From Desulfobulbaceae bacterium (lineage in GTDB: Bacteria; Desulfobacterota; Desulfobulbia; Desulfobulbales; SURF-16): a stretch of DNA of 60,604 nt. The position numbers were made by a program, and so were the translations under genes. Below the pieces are notes generated by a model that saw only the letters and a program-made list of their open reading frames with translations, was not told where the DNA came from and searched no databases. How positions within the stretch are numbered: the first letter of the stretch is position 1; every line of letters starts with the position of its first letter. The stretch is taken from contig JALNXE010000014.1 of NCBI GenBank assembly GCA_023230525.1, positions 1 to 60,604 of the forward strand. Reading direction: 5' to 3'. Below are positions 35,746 through 44,329 of the stretch, piece by piece.

Positions 35746-38463
35746 CTATTTTTTCATGGCGGCCAGAACCTTTTCCGGCAGGGCCGGCAGGTTCCTGACC
35801 CTGGCGCCACAGGCATGATAAATGCCGTTGATCACCGCGGCATGGGGGCAGGTCAGCGGTAATTCGCCGACACCCGAGGCGCCGAAGGGACCATCGGGAC
35901 GCGGGGTTTCCACATAGAACAGCTCCATGTCGTCAGGGATCTGTTTGATATAGGGAAATCCTGCGCCAACCAGGGTTGAGTGCTTTTTGATGTCCTCGAA
36001 ATCCTCGGTCAGGGCCAGACCGATGGCCTGGGCCATACCGCCGTACAACTGGCCGTCAACCACGAGTTTGTTGACGATCTTGCCCACATCGGCCACACAG
36101 GTGATCTTCTCAACGGAGGTCTTGCCCGTTGCTACTTCCACGGCAACCTCGGCCATGAACAGACCGTACATGTAACAGCAGAAGGGATTGCCCTGGCCGT
36201 TTTCATCGCAGGCGCCGGCAGGGGCCGACCATTTGCCGTTTACCTTGGTGGGGATGTTTTCCGCCTTCATTTGCTCATAGGTGCGAAACGATCCGTCAGC
36301 CTTTTTCATGGCCTTGATCAGTTCCTCGCAAGCAACCCGGATGGCCTGACCGACCACCACCTGGCTGCGGCTGCCGCCGGCAGGACCGGAGTTGGGGCAG
36401 CTGCCGGTGTCGTTCATCACCAATTTGATCCGGTCGCCGCTGATACCCAGGGGTTTCAAGGCCTCATGGGCGGTGCCCAGGGTTCCCATATCAGCCCCCT
36501 GGCCATGATCCTCCCAGGTATTGTAGATGCTCACCGTGCCGTCGGCGTTCAACTCAGCATCCACTTCCGCCGTATCCGGTCCGTCCAGACCGCAGCCGTA
36601 AACGCCGAGAGAGATGCCTACCCCGCGTTTTACCGCATCAGTGGAGTTGGCGGCAACCCTCTTTTTGGCCGCCTCATACTTCGGCCGCAGGATATCGAGC
36701 ATCTCCGGCAGAGAATAGACCTCCGGGTCCTGACCGGTGGGGGTGGTGGAACCCTTGCGGTAGCAGTTCTTATAGCGCAGTTCCAGGGGATCCATGCCGA
36801 GCTTTTCAGCCAGTTCATCCATCAATACCTCTGAGGCGAACTCGGACTGGGGAGAGCCGTAACCACGGAAGGCGGAACCCCAGGCATGATTGGTACAGAC
36901 CGTGCGGCCTTCACCACGGATATTTTTGATGTCATAGCCCGCCCCGATAAACTGGGCACCACGCAGGGTGAGCAGATCGCCGAATTCCGAATAAGGCCCG
37001 TGGTCAACGGTCCAGTCGGTTTCCATGGCCTTGAGCATACCATTCTTGTCAGCAGCCATCTTGACATTCATGAAGAAGGGTGAGCGTTTGCCGGTATAGG
37101 TCTGCTGCTGGAAATAATCGTAGCAGAGAAAGACCGGGCGGCCGGTGGCAATGGCCGCGGCGCCGACCAGGGCTTCCATGGTGGGGCTGAATTTGTAGCC
37201 GAAGGTGCCGCCGGTGTTGTTCTGCACCAGGATCAGGTCCTCGGGGGCAATACCCAGACCCGGGGCGATCATATAGAGATGGAGATGGACGCCGATGGAT
37301 TTGGAATGGATAACCAGTTTGTTATCATCATTGTAATAGGCAAAACCGACATCAGGTTCAATCGGCATATGAGGCTGGCGGCCGACATAATAATTGCCCT
37401 CAATAGTCACTTCCGCCTTATTGAAAATGGGCGCGGTCTCCTCGCCCTTGGCGATTTTCTGGATGTAATAGACGTTCGGAGTACCCGGATGAATTTCCAG
37501 GGCATCCTCTTCCATGGCCGCCGGGGCGCTCATGTAGGCCGGCAGTTCTTCCAGCTGTACTTTAACTTTCTGGGCCGCCTCCTTGGCATGCTTGTCGGTA
37601 TCTGCGCAGACGATGGCAATGGCATCACCGAACTGGAAGACCTTTTCATCACACAGGATGGGACGATCCCAGCCGTCACCCTTGTTGGTGGGGAAGGTGA
37701 TGAGACCGGTAATGCGGTTCTTGCCCTTGATGTCCTTGGCGGTGACCACCTTGAAGACGCCCGGCATTTTCTCCGCCTCGCTGGTATCCACGGAAAGGAT
37801 ATTGGCATGGGAAACCTCGGCCTGGACCAGGGCCATCTGCAGGGTGTTATCCGGCAGCTGCAGACCGCGATCCGCACCGAAATCCCAGGTGCCCGTTACC
37901 TTGGCTGCAGCACTGGGGCGGGGTTGATGGGTGCCGAAGACCTTGCCGTCCGCCGGAATCTTGTAGGCCAGGTCTTTCAGGCTCAGTTCCCCTTTCAGCA
38001 CCCTGGCGGCATCCTGCACCGCATCGACCAGCTGTTTGTATCCGGTGCAGCGGCAGGCATTGCGATTTTTCTGAAACCATTCGCGCACATCCTCCCGGGA
38101 AGGGTCGGAATTTGCATCGAGCAGAGCTTTGGCGGAAACGATAAAGCCGGGGGTACAGAATCCGCATTGTGCACCGCCATGCACCATCCAGGCCATCTGG
38201 ATGGCGTGCAGGTCGTCCGGGGTGCCTATTCCCTCAATGGTCGTTACGGCGGCGCCATCTGCCACCCGTGACATCTTGGTCACGCAGGAGCGGGTCAGCT
38301 TGCCGTCCATGATGACATTACACGCGCCACACTGGGCCTTGCCGCAACCAATCTTGGTGCCGGTGAGTCTCAGCCTTTTGCGCAGCACTTCAGCCAGACT
38401 TTCATCAGCATCCACAATAAGATTTTTTTCTACACCATTGACGTATAGTTTTTTCTTGATCAT
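35746..38463 (-). CDS. mop: Aldehyde oxidoreductase Mop (molybdenum, two [2Fe-2S])
   Basis: 905 residues, the length of Desulfovibrio Mop. Oxidises aldehydes to acids. Start chosen at the ATG at 38463 because GGAG lies 7 bases before it; a TTG four codons earlier is inside that site. Domain order: plant-type [2Fe-2S] (GCGKAQCGACNV), helical [2Fe-2S] (GAQCGFCTPGF, CRCTGYKQL), then the Moco domains with GGTFGYKF, AWGSAFRGYGSPQSE and GASGVGELPL with catalytic Glu. No FAD domain, as is usual for this class. It leads the ten-gene operon. Confidence 0.96.
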   Translation of the reverse strand: MIKKKLYVNGVEKNLIVDADESLAEVLRKRLRLTGTKIGCGKAQCGACNVIMDGKLTRSCVTKMSRVADGAAVTTIEGIGTPDDLHAIQMAWMVHGGAQCGFCTPGFIVSAKALLDANSDPSREDVREWFQKNRNACRCTGYKQLVDAVQDAARVLKGELSLKDLAYKIPADGKVFGTHQPRPSAAAKVTGTWDFGADRGLQLPDNTLQMALVQAEVSHANILSVDTSEAEKMPGVFKVVTAKDIKGKNRITGLITFPTNKGDGWDRPILCDEKVFQFGDAIAIVCADTDKHAKEAAQKVKVQLEELPAYMSAPAAMEEDALEIHPGTPNVYYIQKIAKGEETAPIFNKAEVTIEGNYYVGRQPHMPIEPDVGFAYYNDDNKLVIHSKSIGVHLHLYMIAPGLGIAPEDLILVQNNTGGTFGYKFSPTMEALVGAAAIATGRPVFLCYDYFQQQTYTGKRSPFFMNVKMAADKNGMLKAMETDWTVDHGPYSEFGDLLTLRGAQFIGAGYDIKNIRGEGRTVCTNHAWGSAFRGYGSPQSEFASEVLMDELAEKLGMDPLELRYKNCYRKGSTTPTGQDPEVYSLPEMLDILRPKYEAAKKRVAANSTDAVKRGVGISLGVYGCGLDGPDTAEVDAELNADGTVSIYNTWEDHGQGADMGTLGTAHEALKPLGISGDRIKLVMNDTGSCPNSGPAGGSRSQVVVGQAIRVACEELIKAMKKADGSFRTYEQMKAENIPTKVNGKWSAPAGACDENGQGNPFCCYMYGLFMAEVAVEVATGKTSVEKITCVADVGKIVNKLVVDGQLYGGMAQAIGLALTEDFEDIKKHSTLVGAGFPYIKQIPDDMELFYVETPRPDGPFGASGVGELPLTCPHAAVINGIYHACGARVRNLPALPEKVLAAMKK

Positions 38464-38952
38464 TTCATTCTCCAAATTAAATGTTAGTAATGAAAAACGG
38501 TTATCTCAAGGTGGCGAACAGGTGGAAATACGGGGAGATATGATTACGTACCCACATTTTCCACACAACCAAAGCTGATGAAATCATAGCCATATTCCAT
38601 CAAATTTTTCTCTGCGGATATTTCAGGCGGCTTGCATCTGCAAAAACAAAAAACGGGGATGATTCATTCAGCAGCCTCCCCGGCCAGCACGGACAAGAAG
38701 AAGGCAGTGAAGATAGCCTCTTGTGATGACCATTACCAGAGCTGCCTAACTTAAATTTTTATCACAACCGTATCGTTTAAGCAATGCCTTCTCTGAGCTT
38801 TCCCTGTAACCCGAGATGTGCTTGGACCTGTGACTCCAACACTTATGAAGCCGTTCTTAAGGATAGACGACAGGCTAAGTGTCTTTCCTCATGGTTGATC
38901 GTAGATGCTTTCTGCCTCAGTCTGCATCCGGGAACTATTTCCCCTATCATAA
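38464..38952 (-). other. Long untranslated leader of mop
   Basis: About 480 bases lie between the predicted sigma54 start and mop. No gene on the minus strand can be supported. No known riboswitch motif was recognised, including the Moco motif as I remember it. Part of it (around 38790-38930) is dense in short complementary stretches and may fold. Confidence 0.5.
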
Positions 38953-38968
38953 AGCAACTCATGTGCCA
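38953..38968 (-). promoter_or_regulatory. Sigma54 promoter of the mop operon
   Basis: Minus-strand TGGCACATGAGTTGCT, a full match to consensus. A degenerate IHF-like GTTCAGTAAGTTG starts 18 bp above it (38986-38998). Confidence 0.85.
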
Positions 38969-39022
38969 CACAAAAACATATGTGAGTTCAGTAAGTTGCA
39001 GGATCATTTACATCTAGTGAGC

Positions 39023-39173
39023 AGGGACAACATGACTCAGCTACGGAAAACGCCGCTTCCGCCGCTGATAAACACGGCTGGCAACGGACTGATAAAACAA
39101 AGGCAGGATTGCCTTTCCAACCATTGGGTCAGAAAGAAACACCGGCTTAACGGCAAAGGGTCATCCTGACCCA
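39023..39173. promoter_or_regulatory. Three-site activator array upstream of mop
   Basis: Site A AGGGACAACATGACTCA (39023-39039), site C TGGGTCAGAAAGAAACA (39125-39141, half-site) and site B AGGGTCATCCTGACCCA (39157-39173). Offsets from the promoter are 55, 157 and 189. A-to-C and C-to-B spacings (102 and 32) equal those at adh1. No gene is supported in 38969-39280. Confidence 0.8.
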
Positions 39174-39280
39174 TTGCCGCGGTATCCGCAGCTGGAAAGA
39201 GTAATAAGGAGGTCCCTGCCATGATGTGGTGCGGTAACGGTTAGCTGTCTGAGATGAGCGGGGGTGAGCAATAACCCGGG

Positions 39281-39802
39281 TCAGGCCGCCGGCTGCTGAA
39301 AAGCTGGAGCCCCGGTAATCACTTGCTGCTTCTTTTGCGAAGACCGCAGCCTGCCGTTAAGAATCTTGAGGTGCCTCATCTCCTCATTAATTATGGCATC
39401 AATTTTTTCTTTGCCGGCTTTGCAGTCGACCAGGTCTTTGAGCCCGAGGTAAAATATGATGGATTCTTTACCCACCGTAATTGCCGATTTTAAAATTGCT
39501 TCCTTATTTGAGATATCGAAATCCTTTTCAAAAAATTCTCTGGTATCGGACAGCGCCCGGAGATGAAGAACCGTCTCCCCTTCCGGGTCAAAGGTCGTTG
39601 AGTTCTTGTCACACTGGGCCAGGGTTTTTCTGAAATCAGCAAACTTCACCCCATGGCAATCTTCCATGCCGGCAAGCTCGAGCAGGATCTTTCTCTCCTC
39701 ACCGTTCACCTTTTCCGCAGCCATCCGGTAAAACCTGGCTCCTTTTTTTTCTATCTGTTCAGCCATCTCAAAAATTTCATCGGCAATAAAATCAAATCCC
39801 AT
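39281..39802 (-). CDS. Ferritin-like (rubrerythrin-related) di-iron protein
   Basis: 173 residues from the ATG at 39802, 7 bases after GGGAG; upstream in-frame codons would cover the promoter. Four helices with ligand patterns EMAEQIEKKGARFYRMAA, LAGMEDCHGVKF, GKESIIFYLGLKD and NEEMRHLKILNG. No rubredoxin domain. It belongs to the sigma54 regulon defined here, so its iron or peroxide function may serve iron-dependent dehydrogenases or protect them. Confidence 0.85.
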   Translation of the reverse strand: MGFDFIADEIFEMAEQIEKKGARFYRMAAEKVNGEERKILLELAGMEDCHGVKFADFRKTLAQCDKNSTTFDPEGETVLHLRALSDTREFFEKDFDISNKEAILKSAITVGKESIIFYLGLKDLVDCKAGKEKIDAIINEEMRHLKILNGRLRSSQKKQQVITGAPAFQQPAA

Positions 39803-39864
39803 CGGTAGACTCCCATTTGTTTTATCGTAAATATTTTCCGCAGTGGTTGGTCTACCGTCATCAT

Positions 39865-39880
39865 GGCAATTTTGGTGCCA
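39865..39880 (-). promoter_or_regulatory. Sigma54 promoter of the ferritin-like gene
   Basis: Minus-strand TGGCACCAAAATTGCC; only the last W is off consensus. It is 63 bases before the ATG. A perfect IHF match TATCAAAAACTTA (39899-39911) starts 19 bp above it. Confidence 0.85.
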
Positions 39881-39934
39881 GATGCAAAAAACGTATGATA
39901 TCAAAAACTTATGATTTTCTGGGTTGAAAAGATC

Positions 39935-40084
39935 AGGGACAATATGTCCCATTGAATATGCTAACAATTCTTATCTGCGGCGAGGTCAGGGGAGGGAAAT
40001 CAGCAGAGCCGGGATGCGGGGGCATTAACCACTGGCGGGGTAAAACGACCCACCGGCAAGAGACCAGTGAGTCAGAATGACCGC
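39935..40084. promoter_or_regulatory. Three-site activator array upstream of the ferritin-like gene
   Basis: Site A AGGGACAATATGTCCCA (39935-39951, a near-perfect palindrome), site C CGGGGTAAAACGACCCA (40036-40052, weak) and site B TGAGTCAGAATGACCGC (40068-40084). Spacings are 55, 101 and 32. The array occupies the gap after the response regulator gene. Confidence 0.75.
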
Positions 40085-40195
40085 ATGGGTTCGCGGGGAA
40101 AAGGACGGCCAGCCTTATGGCAAACGGTGTCACGGGTATTGCGGTGCGCCGCAATGAGATGAAAAAAACGGTTCAGGGAGCCAAGCCGCTCAAGA

Positions 40196-41533
40196 TCAGT
40201 CGGCGTTAAACTCGTTCATTTTCCGGTAAAGGGTCTTGCGGCTGATACCGAGAGCTTCGGCGGCTTTGCGCCGGTTGCCGTTATAGAAATTCAACATCTT
40301 GAGAATATGCTTTTTTTCCACCGATTCCAGGGTGATGCTCGCCTCGGAAGTTTCCGCGGCAACCACGAGTTCACGGGGCAGGCAACGTTCGGTGATGATG
40401 CGGTTTTCCGCCAGAATAATGCTGCGTTCGATGACGTTGCGCAGTTCCCGGATATTGCCCGGCCAGTCATAGCGGAGCACACAGTCCATGGCGCTTTGCA
40501 CCATGCGGTAGGTGGTGGAATCAGGGCTCAGCGAGGTGAGAAAATAATCAACCAGCAAAGGCAGATCCTCCTTGCGTTCGCGCAGGGGGGGGATATCAAT
40601 GTTGAAAACGTTGATGCGATGAAAGAATGCTTCGTTAAAGCGGCCTTTTTTGACCTCGTCGGCCAGGTCGCGGTTGGTGGCGAACAGAAAGCGGATATCC
40701 ACCCGGCGTTCATCTTTTTCACCGACCCGGCGGTAGGTCTGGGTTTCCAGCATACGCAACAGGGAGGCCTGCACCTCAAGGGGCAGTTCCCCAATCTCGT
40801 CAAGGAACAGCGTGCTCTCGTGGGCATAGGACATGAGCCCTTCCCGTGATTCGCCGGCGCCGGTAAACGATCCTTTCACATGGCCGAAAAGCTCGCTGCG
40901 GGCAAGTTCCTTCTGCAGGGAGGCGCAGTTTTTAATGATAAGCTGATTCTTTCCCCGGCTGGAGCGATCATGGATGGCATGGGCCACCACGTCTTTGCCT
41001 ACTCCTGATTCACCGGTGATGAGCACCGGGATATTGGCAGGGGCAACCTTGTCCACCAGGAATTGAATATTGCGGATGGCCATGGAGTTGCCGATAAATT
41101 TCACCGAACCCTGGTCATATCCGGCATTGTGCCGCAGTATCATATTTTCCCGGGACAACCGCACCCGCTGGTGGGCTTTTTCCACCACCAGATCAAGCCG
41201 GTCAAGATTGAACGGCTTGGGAATGAAATCACAGGCCCCGAGTTTCATGGCCTCCACCGCACTGTCAATGTCCCCGTGGCCGGTGATCATGATCACCTCG
41301 GTATGGGGGATGGAATCCCTCACCTTGATGAGCAGGTCCAGATGGGTGGTGTCGGGCAGCCGCAGGTCCATGATGATGACATCGAACCAGCGGCTCCGCA
41401 CCAGGGCCATTGCTTCGGCAGCGGTGGCTGCGGTGAAAACCTCCCGCCTGGAGTTTGTCAGCTCCTTCTGCAGCAGTCTTCTGATGGGCTCTTCGTCGTC
41501 GATGACGAGAACGGGGTATTTATCGTTTACCAT
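40196..41533 (-). CDS. Sigma54-dependent response regulator, likely activator of the adh/mop regulon
   Basis: 445 residues, NtrC family. The receiver (1-120) is complete: VIDDEEP, IIMDLRLPD, MITGHGD, FIPKPF. The AAA+ domain has GESGVGKD, the loop GSFTGA (Ser replaces the first Ala of GAFTGA), Walker B TLFLDEIGELP and FATNRDL. The C-terminal Fis-type helix-turn-helix is AAEALGISRKTLYRKMNEF. It starts at TAATG with the kinase stop, third in adh2-HK-RR, whose promoter carries the same activator array as adh1, mop and the ferritin-like gene. Autoregulation is thus inferred. Confidence 0.9.
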   Translation of the reverse strand: MVNDKYPVLVIDDEEPIRRLLQKELTNSRREVFTAATAAEAMALVRSRWFDVIIMDLRLPDTTHLDLLIKVRDSIPHTEVIMITGHGDIDSAVEAMKLGACDFIPKPFNLDRLDLVVEKAHQRVRLSRENMILRHNAGYDQGSVKFIGNSMAIRNIQFLVDKVAPANIPVLITGESGVGKDVVAHAIHDRSSRGKNQLIIKNCASLQKELARSELFGHVKGSFTGAGESREGLMSYAHESTLFLDEIGELPLEVQASLLRMLETQTYRRVGEKDERRVDIRFLFATNRDLADEVKKGRFNEAFFHRINVFNIDIPPLRERKEDLPLLVDYFLTSLSPDSTTYRMVQSAMDCVLRYDWPGNIRELRNVIERSIILAENRIITERCLPRELVVAAETSEASITLESVEKKHILKMLNFYNGNRRKAAEALGISRKTLYRKMNEFNAD

Positions 41534-42726
41534 TATGCTGAAATTCCGGGTAGATGGATGAAAAATGTGGTGCCTTTGCCCACTTCGCTGGTCATACTGA
41601 TCTGTCCGTTGTGATTTTTCACTATGGTGTAACAGGTGGACAGTCCGATGCCGATTCCTTTGCCAACCGGCTTGGTGGTGAAAAAAGGCTCAAACAGTTT
41701 GTCCTGCAATTCGGAAGGAATACCGCAGCCGGAATCTTCAACAATCATTCCCGCGCCACCGTTTTCATCCGGATAGGTTTTAATCAGTATGGTGCCCCCT
41801 TCCCCGCTGGCATCAAGGGCATTGGTCAACAGATTGATGATGACCTGCTTGAGTTGCGATTCGTCCCCCATAATCAGCGGCAGCTTATCATCCAATTCAA
41901 TTTTAACAATAACTTTATGCCGTTCTTTAAAATGATGTTTCAGGATAAACAGGGTGTCATTAATACAATCATTCAAGTTCACCGGGCACAGGCTGGAGGC
42001 CATGGGCCGGCTGAAGGTGAGCAGGGTGCGGACGATATCCCGGCAGCGCAGACATTCCTTGATAATGGTATCGGTGTATTCCTGAAAATCGTTATAGAGA
42101 TCATCATCCACCTTTTCGTGGATACGGCCGAGTCTGCGCCGCAACCCTTCGGCAAAGCCGCTGATGGCGGTGAGGGGGTTGTTGATTTCATGGGCCACTC
42201 CGGCGGCCAGGGCCCCAACGGTAGCCATTTTCTCCGCCTGATAAAACTGCGCCTGAAATTCTTTTTCTACGGTGACATCCCTTTTAAAAAGCAGCACGTT
42301 GCGCTCGCCGGTGACACTCGTCTTGAGCGGGGAGGCAATCATCTCAAAATGCCGGAATTTGCCTCCCACCTTGTGGATGCAGGCATCCTTGCAGATTTCA
42401 TCACGATCCAGGGCCCTGATCACCGGGCAGCCCTCGCAGGGCGTATTCCTGTCACGGAAAAATTTGTAGCAGAATTGTCCTTTCGGGTCGACATCGGGAT
42501 ACCATTCCGTGAAAACATGGTTGACGGATTGAATCCTGAGATCCTCTGAAAGCACCACCATCAAATCGGTTATGGCGTCCAGCAGCCCCTTGAATTCCTG
42601 GCGTTTCTTTTCAAGTTCACGGTTCGAATGCTTCAGTTCCTCAACCTTGCGCTGGAGTTCCTGATAAAATCCGAGCTTACAGTGTTCAATTCCTATCAGA
42701 TCATCAAGAGTGGTAGGGGCGGACAT
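41533..42726 (-). CDS. PAS-domain histidine kinase, partner of the sigma54 regulator
   Basis: 397 residues from the ATG at 42726, which overlaps the adh2 stop (TGATG). An N-terminal coiled coil (YQELQRKVEELKHSNRELEKK) leads to a PAS domain (~50-165) with an unusual cysteine set (FCYKFF, PCEGCPVIR, EICKDACIH) that may hold a redox or metal sensor. HisKA has GVAHEINNPLTAISG and the HATPase has DSGCGIP and GIGIGLSTCYTIV. No membrane segment, so the signal is cytoplasmic. Confidence 0.9.
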   Translation of the reverse strand: MSAPTTLDDLIGIEHCKLGFYQELQRKVEELKHSNRELEKKRQEFKGLLDAITDLMVVLSEDLRIQSVNHVFTEWYPDVDPKGQFCYKFFRDRNTPCEGCPVIRALDRDEICKDACIHKVGGKFRHFEMIASPLKTSVTGERNVLLFKRDVTVEKEFQAQFYQAEKMATVGALAAGVAHEINNPLTAISGFAEGLRRRLGRIHEKVDDDLYNDFQEYTDTIIKECLRCRDIVRTLLTFSRPMASSLCPVNLNDCINDTLFILKHHFKERHKVIVKIELDDKLPLIMGDESQLKQVIINLLTNALDASGEGGTILIKTYPDENGGAGMIVEDSGCGIPSELQDKLFEPFFTTKPVGKGIGIGLSTCYTIVKNHNGQISMTSEVGKGTTFFIHLPGISA

Positions 42727-43874
42727 CACCAAACCTCCTCGCAGATTGAGAGAAAGTCTTCCCATGACGCCTCTCTGGGATTGGTCAGATTACAGGCATC
42801 ATTGACCGCCATTTTGCAGATCGGCTCAAGATACTGTTTGTCAGCCTCGCCGACCTCATCACTGAGCCGCAGGGAAACGTTGAAAGAGGCGAAAAATTCC
42901 TCCAGTTTGGCGATTCCCGCCAGGCCGGTTTCGTTGTCCGAACCAAGCCGTTTGTCGAGGATGACCCGCCCGATATCAGCCATTTTGGAAGGACAGGATG
43001 GCATGTTAAAGCGCATGACCGCAGCCAGCAGGATTGGATGAACAACCCCGTGGCTCATGTCAAACTGGCCGCCCAGGGAATGGGCCAGGGCGTGCTCTGC
43101 TCCGAGTCCGGCATTGCTGAAGGCCATTGATGCCGCAATGGAGGCGATGCTCAATTGCTCCAGGGAGTCTAAAGAACGGGTTTCCACGGCGGGCTGCAGA
43201 TTGCGGAGAATCAGATCAACGGCTTTCAGGGATTGCGGCATGGTAAACGGGGAGGCGATACGGGAAAGATAGGCTTCAATGGCATGGGCCAGGGCGTCTA
43301 CGGCGGACTGGATGATCTGTTTTTCCGTTTTGGTGCGTAAAATCAGCGGGTCGACGATGGATATATTGGGAACCAGGGTGCGGGTGATGATGGACATTTT
43401 TACCGCGCGTTTCACATCGGTGATGATACAGAACTGTGATATGTCAGAACCGCTTCCTGCGGTGGTGGTGATGAAAACCATGGGCGGCAGAGGGCGCTGG
43501 ACCCTGTTCGCCCCTTCATAATCACGGATCTTGCCGCCGTTGCTGGCGATAATGGCAATGCCCTTGGCCGTGTCCATGGCGCTGCCTCCGCCAATGGCCA
43601 TGATGACGTCCGCCCGGTTTTTCAGATAGAATTCCGCCCCCTCCTCCACCTGGTAATCGCGGGGATTGGAGGTCACTCGCGGATAATAGATCCAGTCTAT
43701 GCCTTCGGCTTTCAGGATATCCATGAGGCGCTGCACCCAGCCTGCGTCCTCAATGCCGGGATCACTGACTAAAAAGACCTTTTTTGCGCCATGCCGCAGG
43801 GCATATTGTCCAGCATATCTGATACTTCCTCTGCCGAAAATAATTTCAGGAATAGCGAATTTGGTTGTTTCCAT
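42726..43874 (-). CDS. Iron-containing alcohol dehydrogenase (Adh2)
   Basis: 382 residues taking the ATG at 43874 (METTKFAIPEIIFGRG matches family starts); the ATG at 43892 is the alternative. GGGSAMDTAKG nucleotide loop, metal ligands in VDALAHAIEAYLS, GAEHALAHSLGG and DMSHGVVHPILL. Clearly different from Adh1 (different N terminus and loops). Its position ahead of a kinase and regulator suggests that the product or substrate is sensed by the pair. The stop couples to the kinase start. Confidence 0.93.
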   Translation of the reverse strand: METTKFAIPEIIFGRGSIRYAGQYALRHGAKKVFLVSDPGIEDAGWVQRLMDILKAEGIDWIYYPRVTSNPRDYQVEEGAEFYLKNRADVIMAIGGGSAMDTAKGIAIIASNGGKIRDYEGANRVQRPLPPMVFITTTAGSGSDISQFCIITDVKRAVKMSIITRTLVPNISIVDPLILRTKTEKQIIQSAVDALAHAIEAYLSRIASPFTMPQSLKAVDLILRNLQPAVETRSLDSLEQLSIASIAASMAFSNAGLGAEHALAHSLGGQFDMSHGVVHPILLAAVMRFNMPSCPSKMADIGRVILDKRLGSDNETGLAGIAKLEEFFASFNVSLRLSDEVGEADKQYLEPICKMAVNDACNLTNPREASWEDFLSICEEVW

Positions 43875-44106
43875 GTTGGTTACCGTCCTCATTTTTAATT
43901 ATTCAAGTTTAAGACTGAATATTTATGAGAAAGTTCAGATTGTTGATAATTTTTATTAAATTCAAATCAACACATTGTAGCAATGAATGATTTTTATATA
44001 TTACGCATGGAGGCGAAATATAAACAATTTAAAATATTATTCGCGCAATTTGCCATGAGGGACCCCGGCAATTGTGATATGGCCGTTTAGCAAGCCTTGA
44101 AACGGT

Positions 44107-44183
44107 CCGTCATTCCGGTATGTTTTTAGCCGGCATCCAGATCCCCGCTGGCTACCGGCTGGAACCATGACGGCATGACGACA
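44107..44183. repeat. Dispersed palindromic repeat (GTCATTCCGG...CCGGCATCCAG family)
   Basis: Begins GTCATTCCGGTATG, has AGCCGGCATCCAG and CTGGCTACCGGCTGG internally, ends ATGACGGCATGACGAC. It resembles the widespread intergenic repeat whose units read GTCATTCCCG...CGGGAATCCAG. It lies in the adh2 leader (43875-44260), which otherwise shows no gene. Confidence 0.65.
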
Positions 44184-44260
44184 CAGATAAATAAATGACG
44201 TGTTATCATGATGATAAAGAAAATTTCTCACGTAAACTCTTGAGATTTCGAGATTTTTTG

Positions 44261-44276
44261 AGCATGTTTCATGCCA
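44261..44276 (-). promoter_or_regulatory. Sigma54 promoter of adh2-HK-RR
   Basis: Minus-strand TGGCATGAAACATGCT keeps the invariant GG and GC with correct spacing but has two other mismatches. A perfect IHF match AATCAAGCGGTTG (44295-44307) starts 19 bp above it and the activator array follows, which supports the call. The leader to adh2 is ~380 bases. Confidence 0.75.
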
Positions 44277-44329
44277 GACTTTAAACGGCAAGCAAATCAA
44301 GCGGTTGCGAATGGAGGGCAAACATCTGC

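Noticed and set aside
38784..39222. Several 60-95-codon frames upstream of mop
   Set aside because: They overlap each other on both strands and cover the sigma54 promoter and activator sites; no ribosome sites or recognisable domains.
44037..44321. 94-codon minus-strand frame upstream of adh2
   Set aside because: It covers the sigma54 promoter and a dispersed repeat, and its composition is not protein-like.
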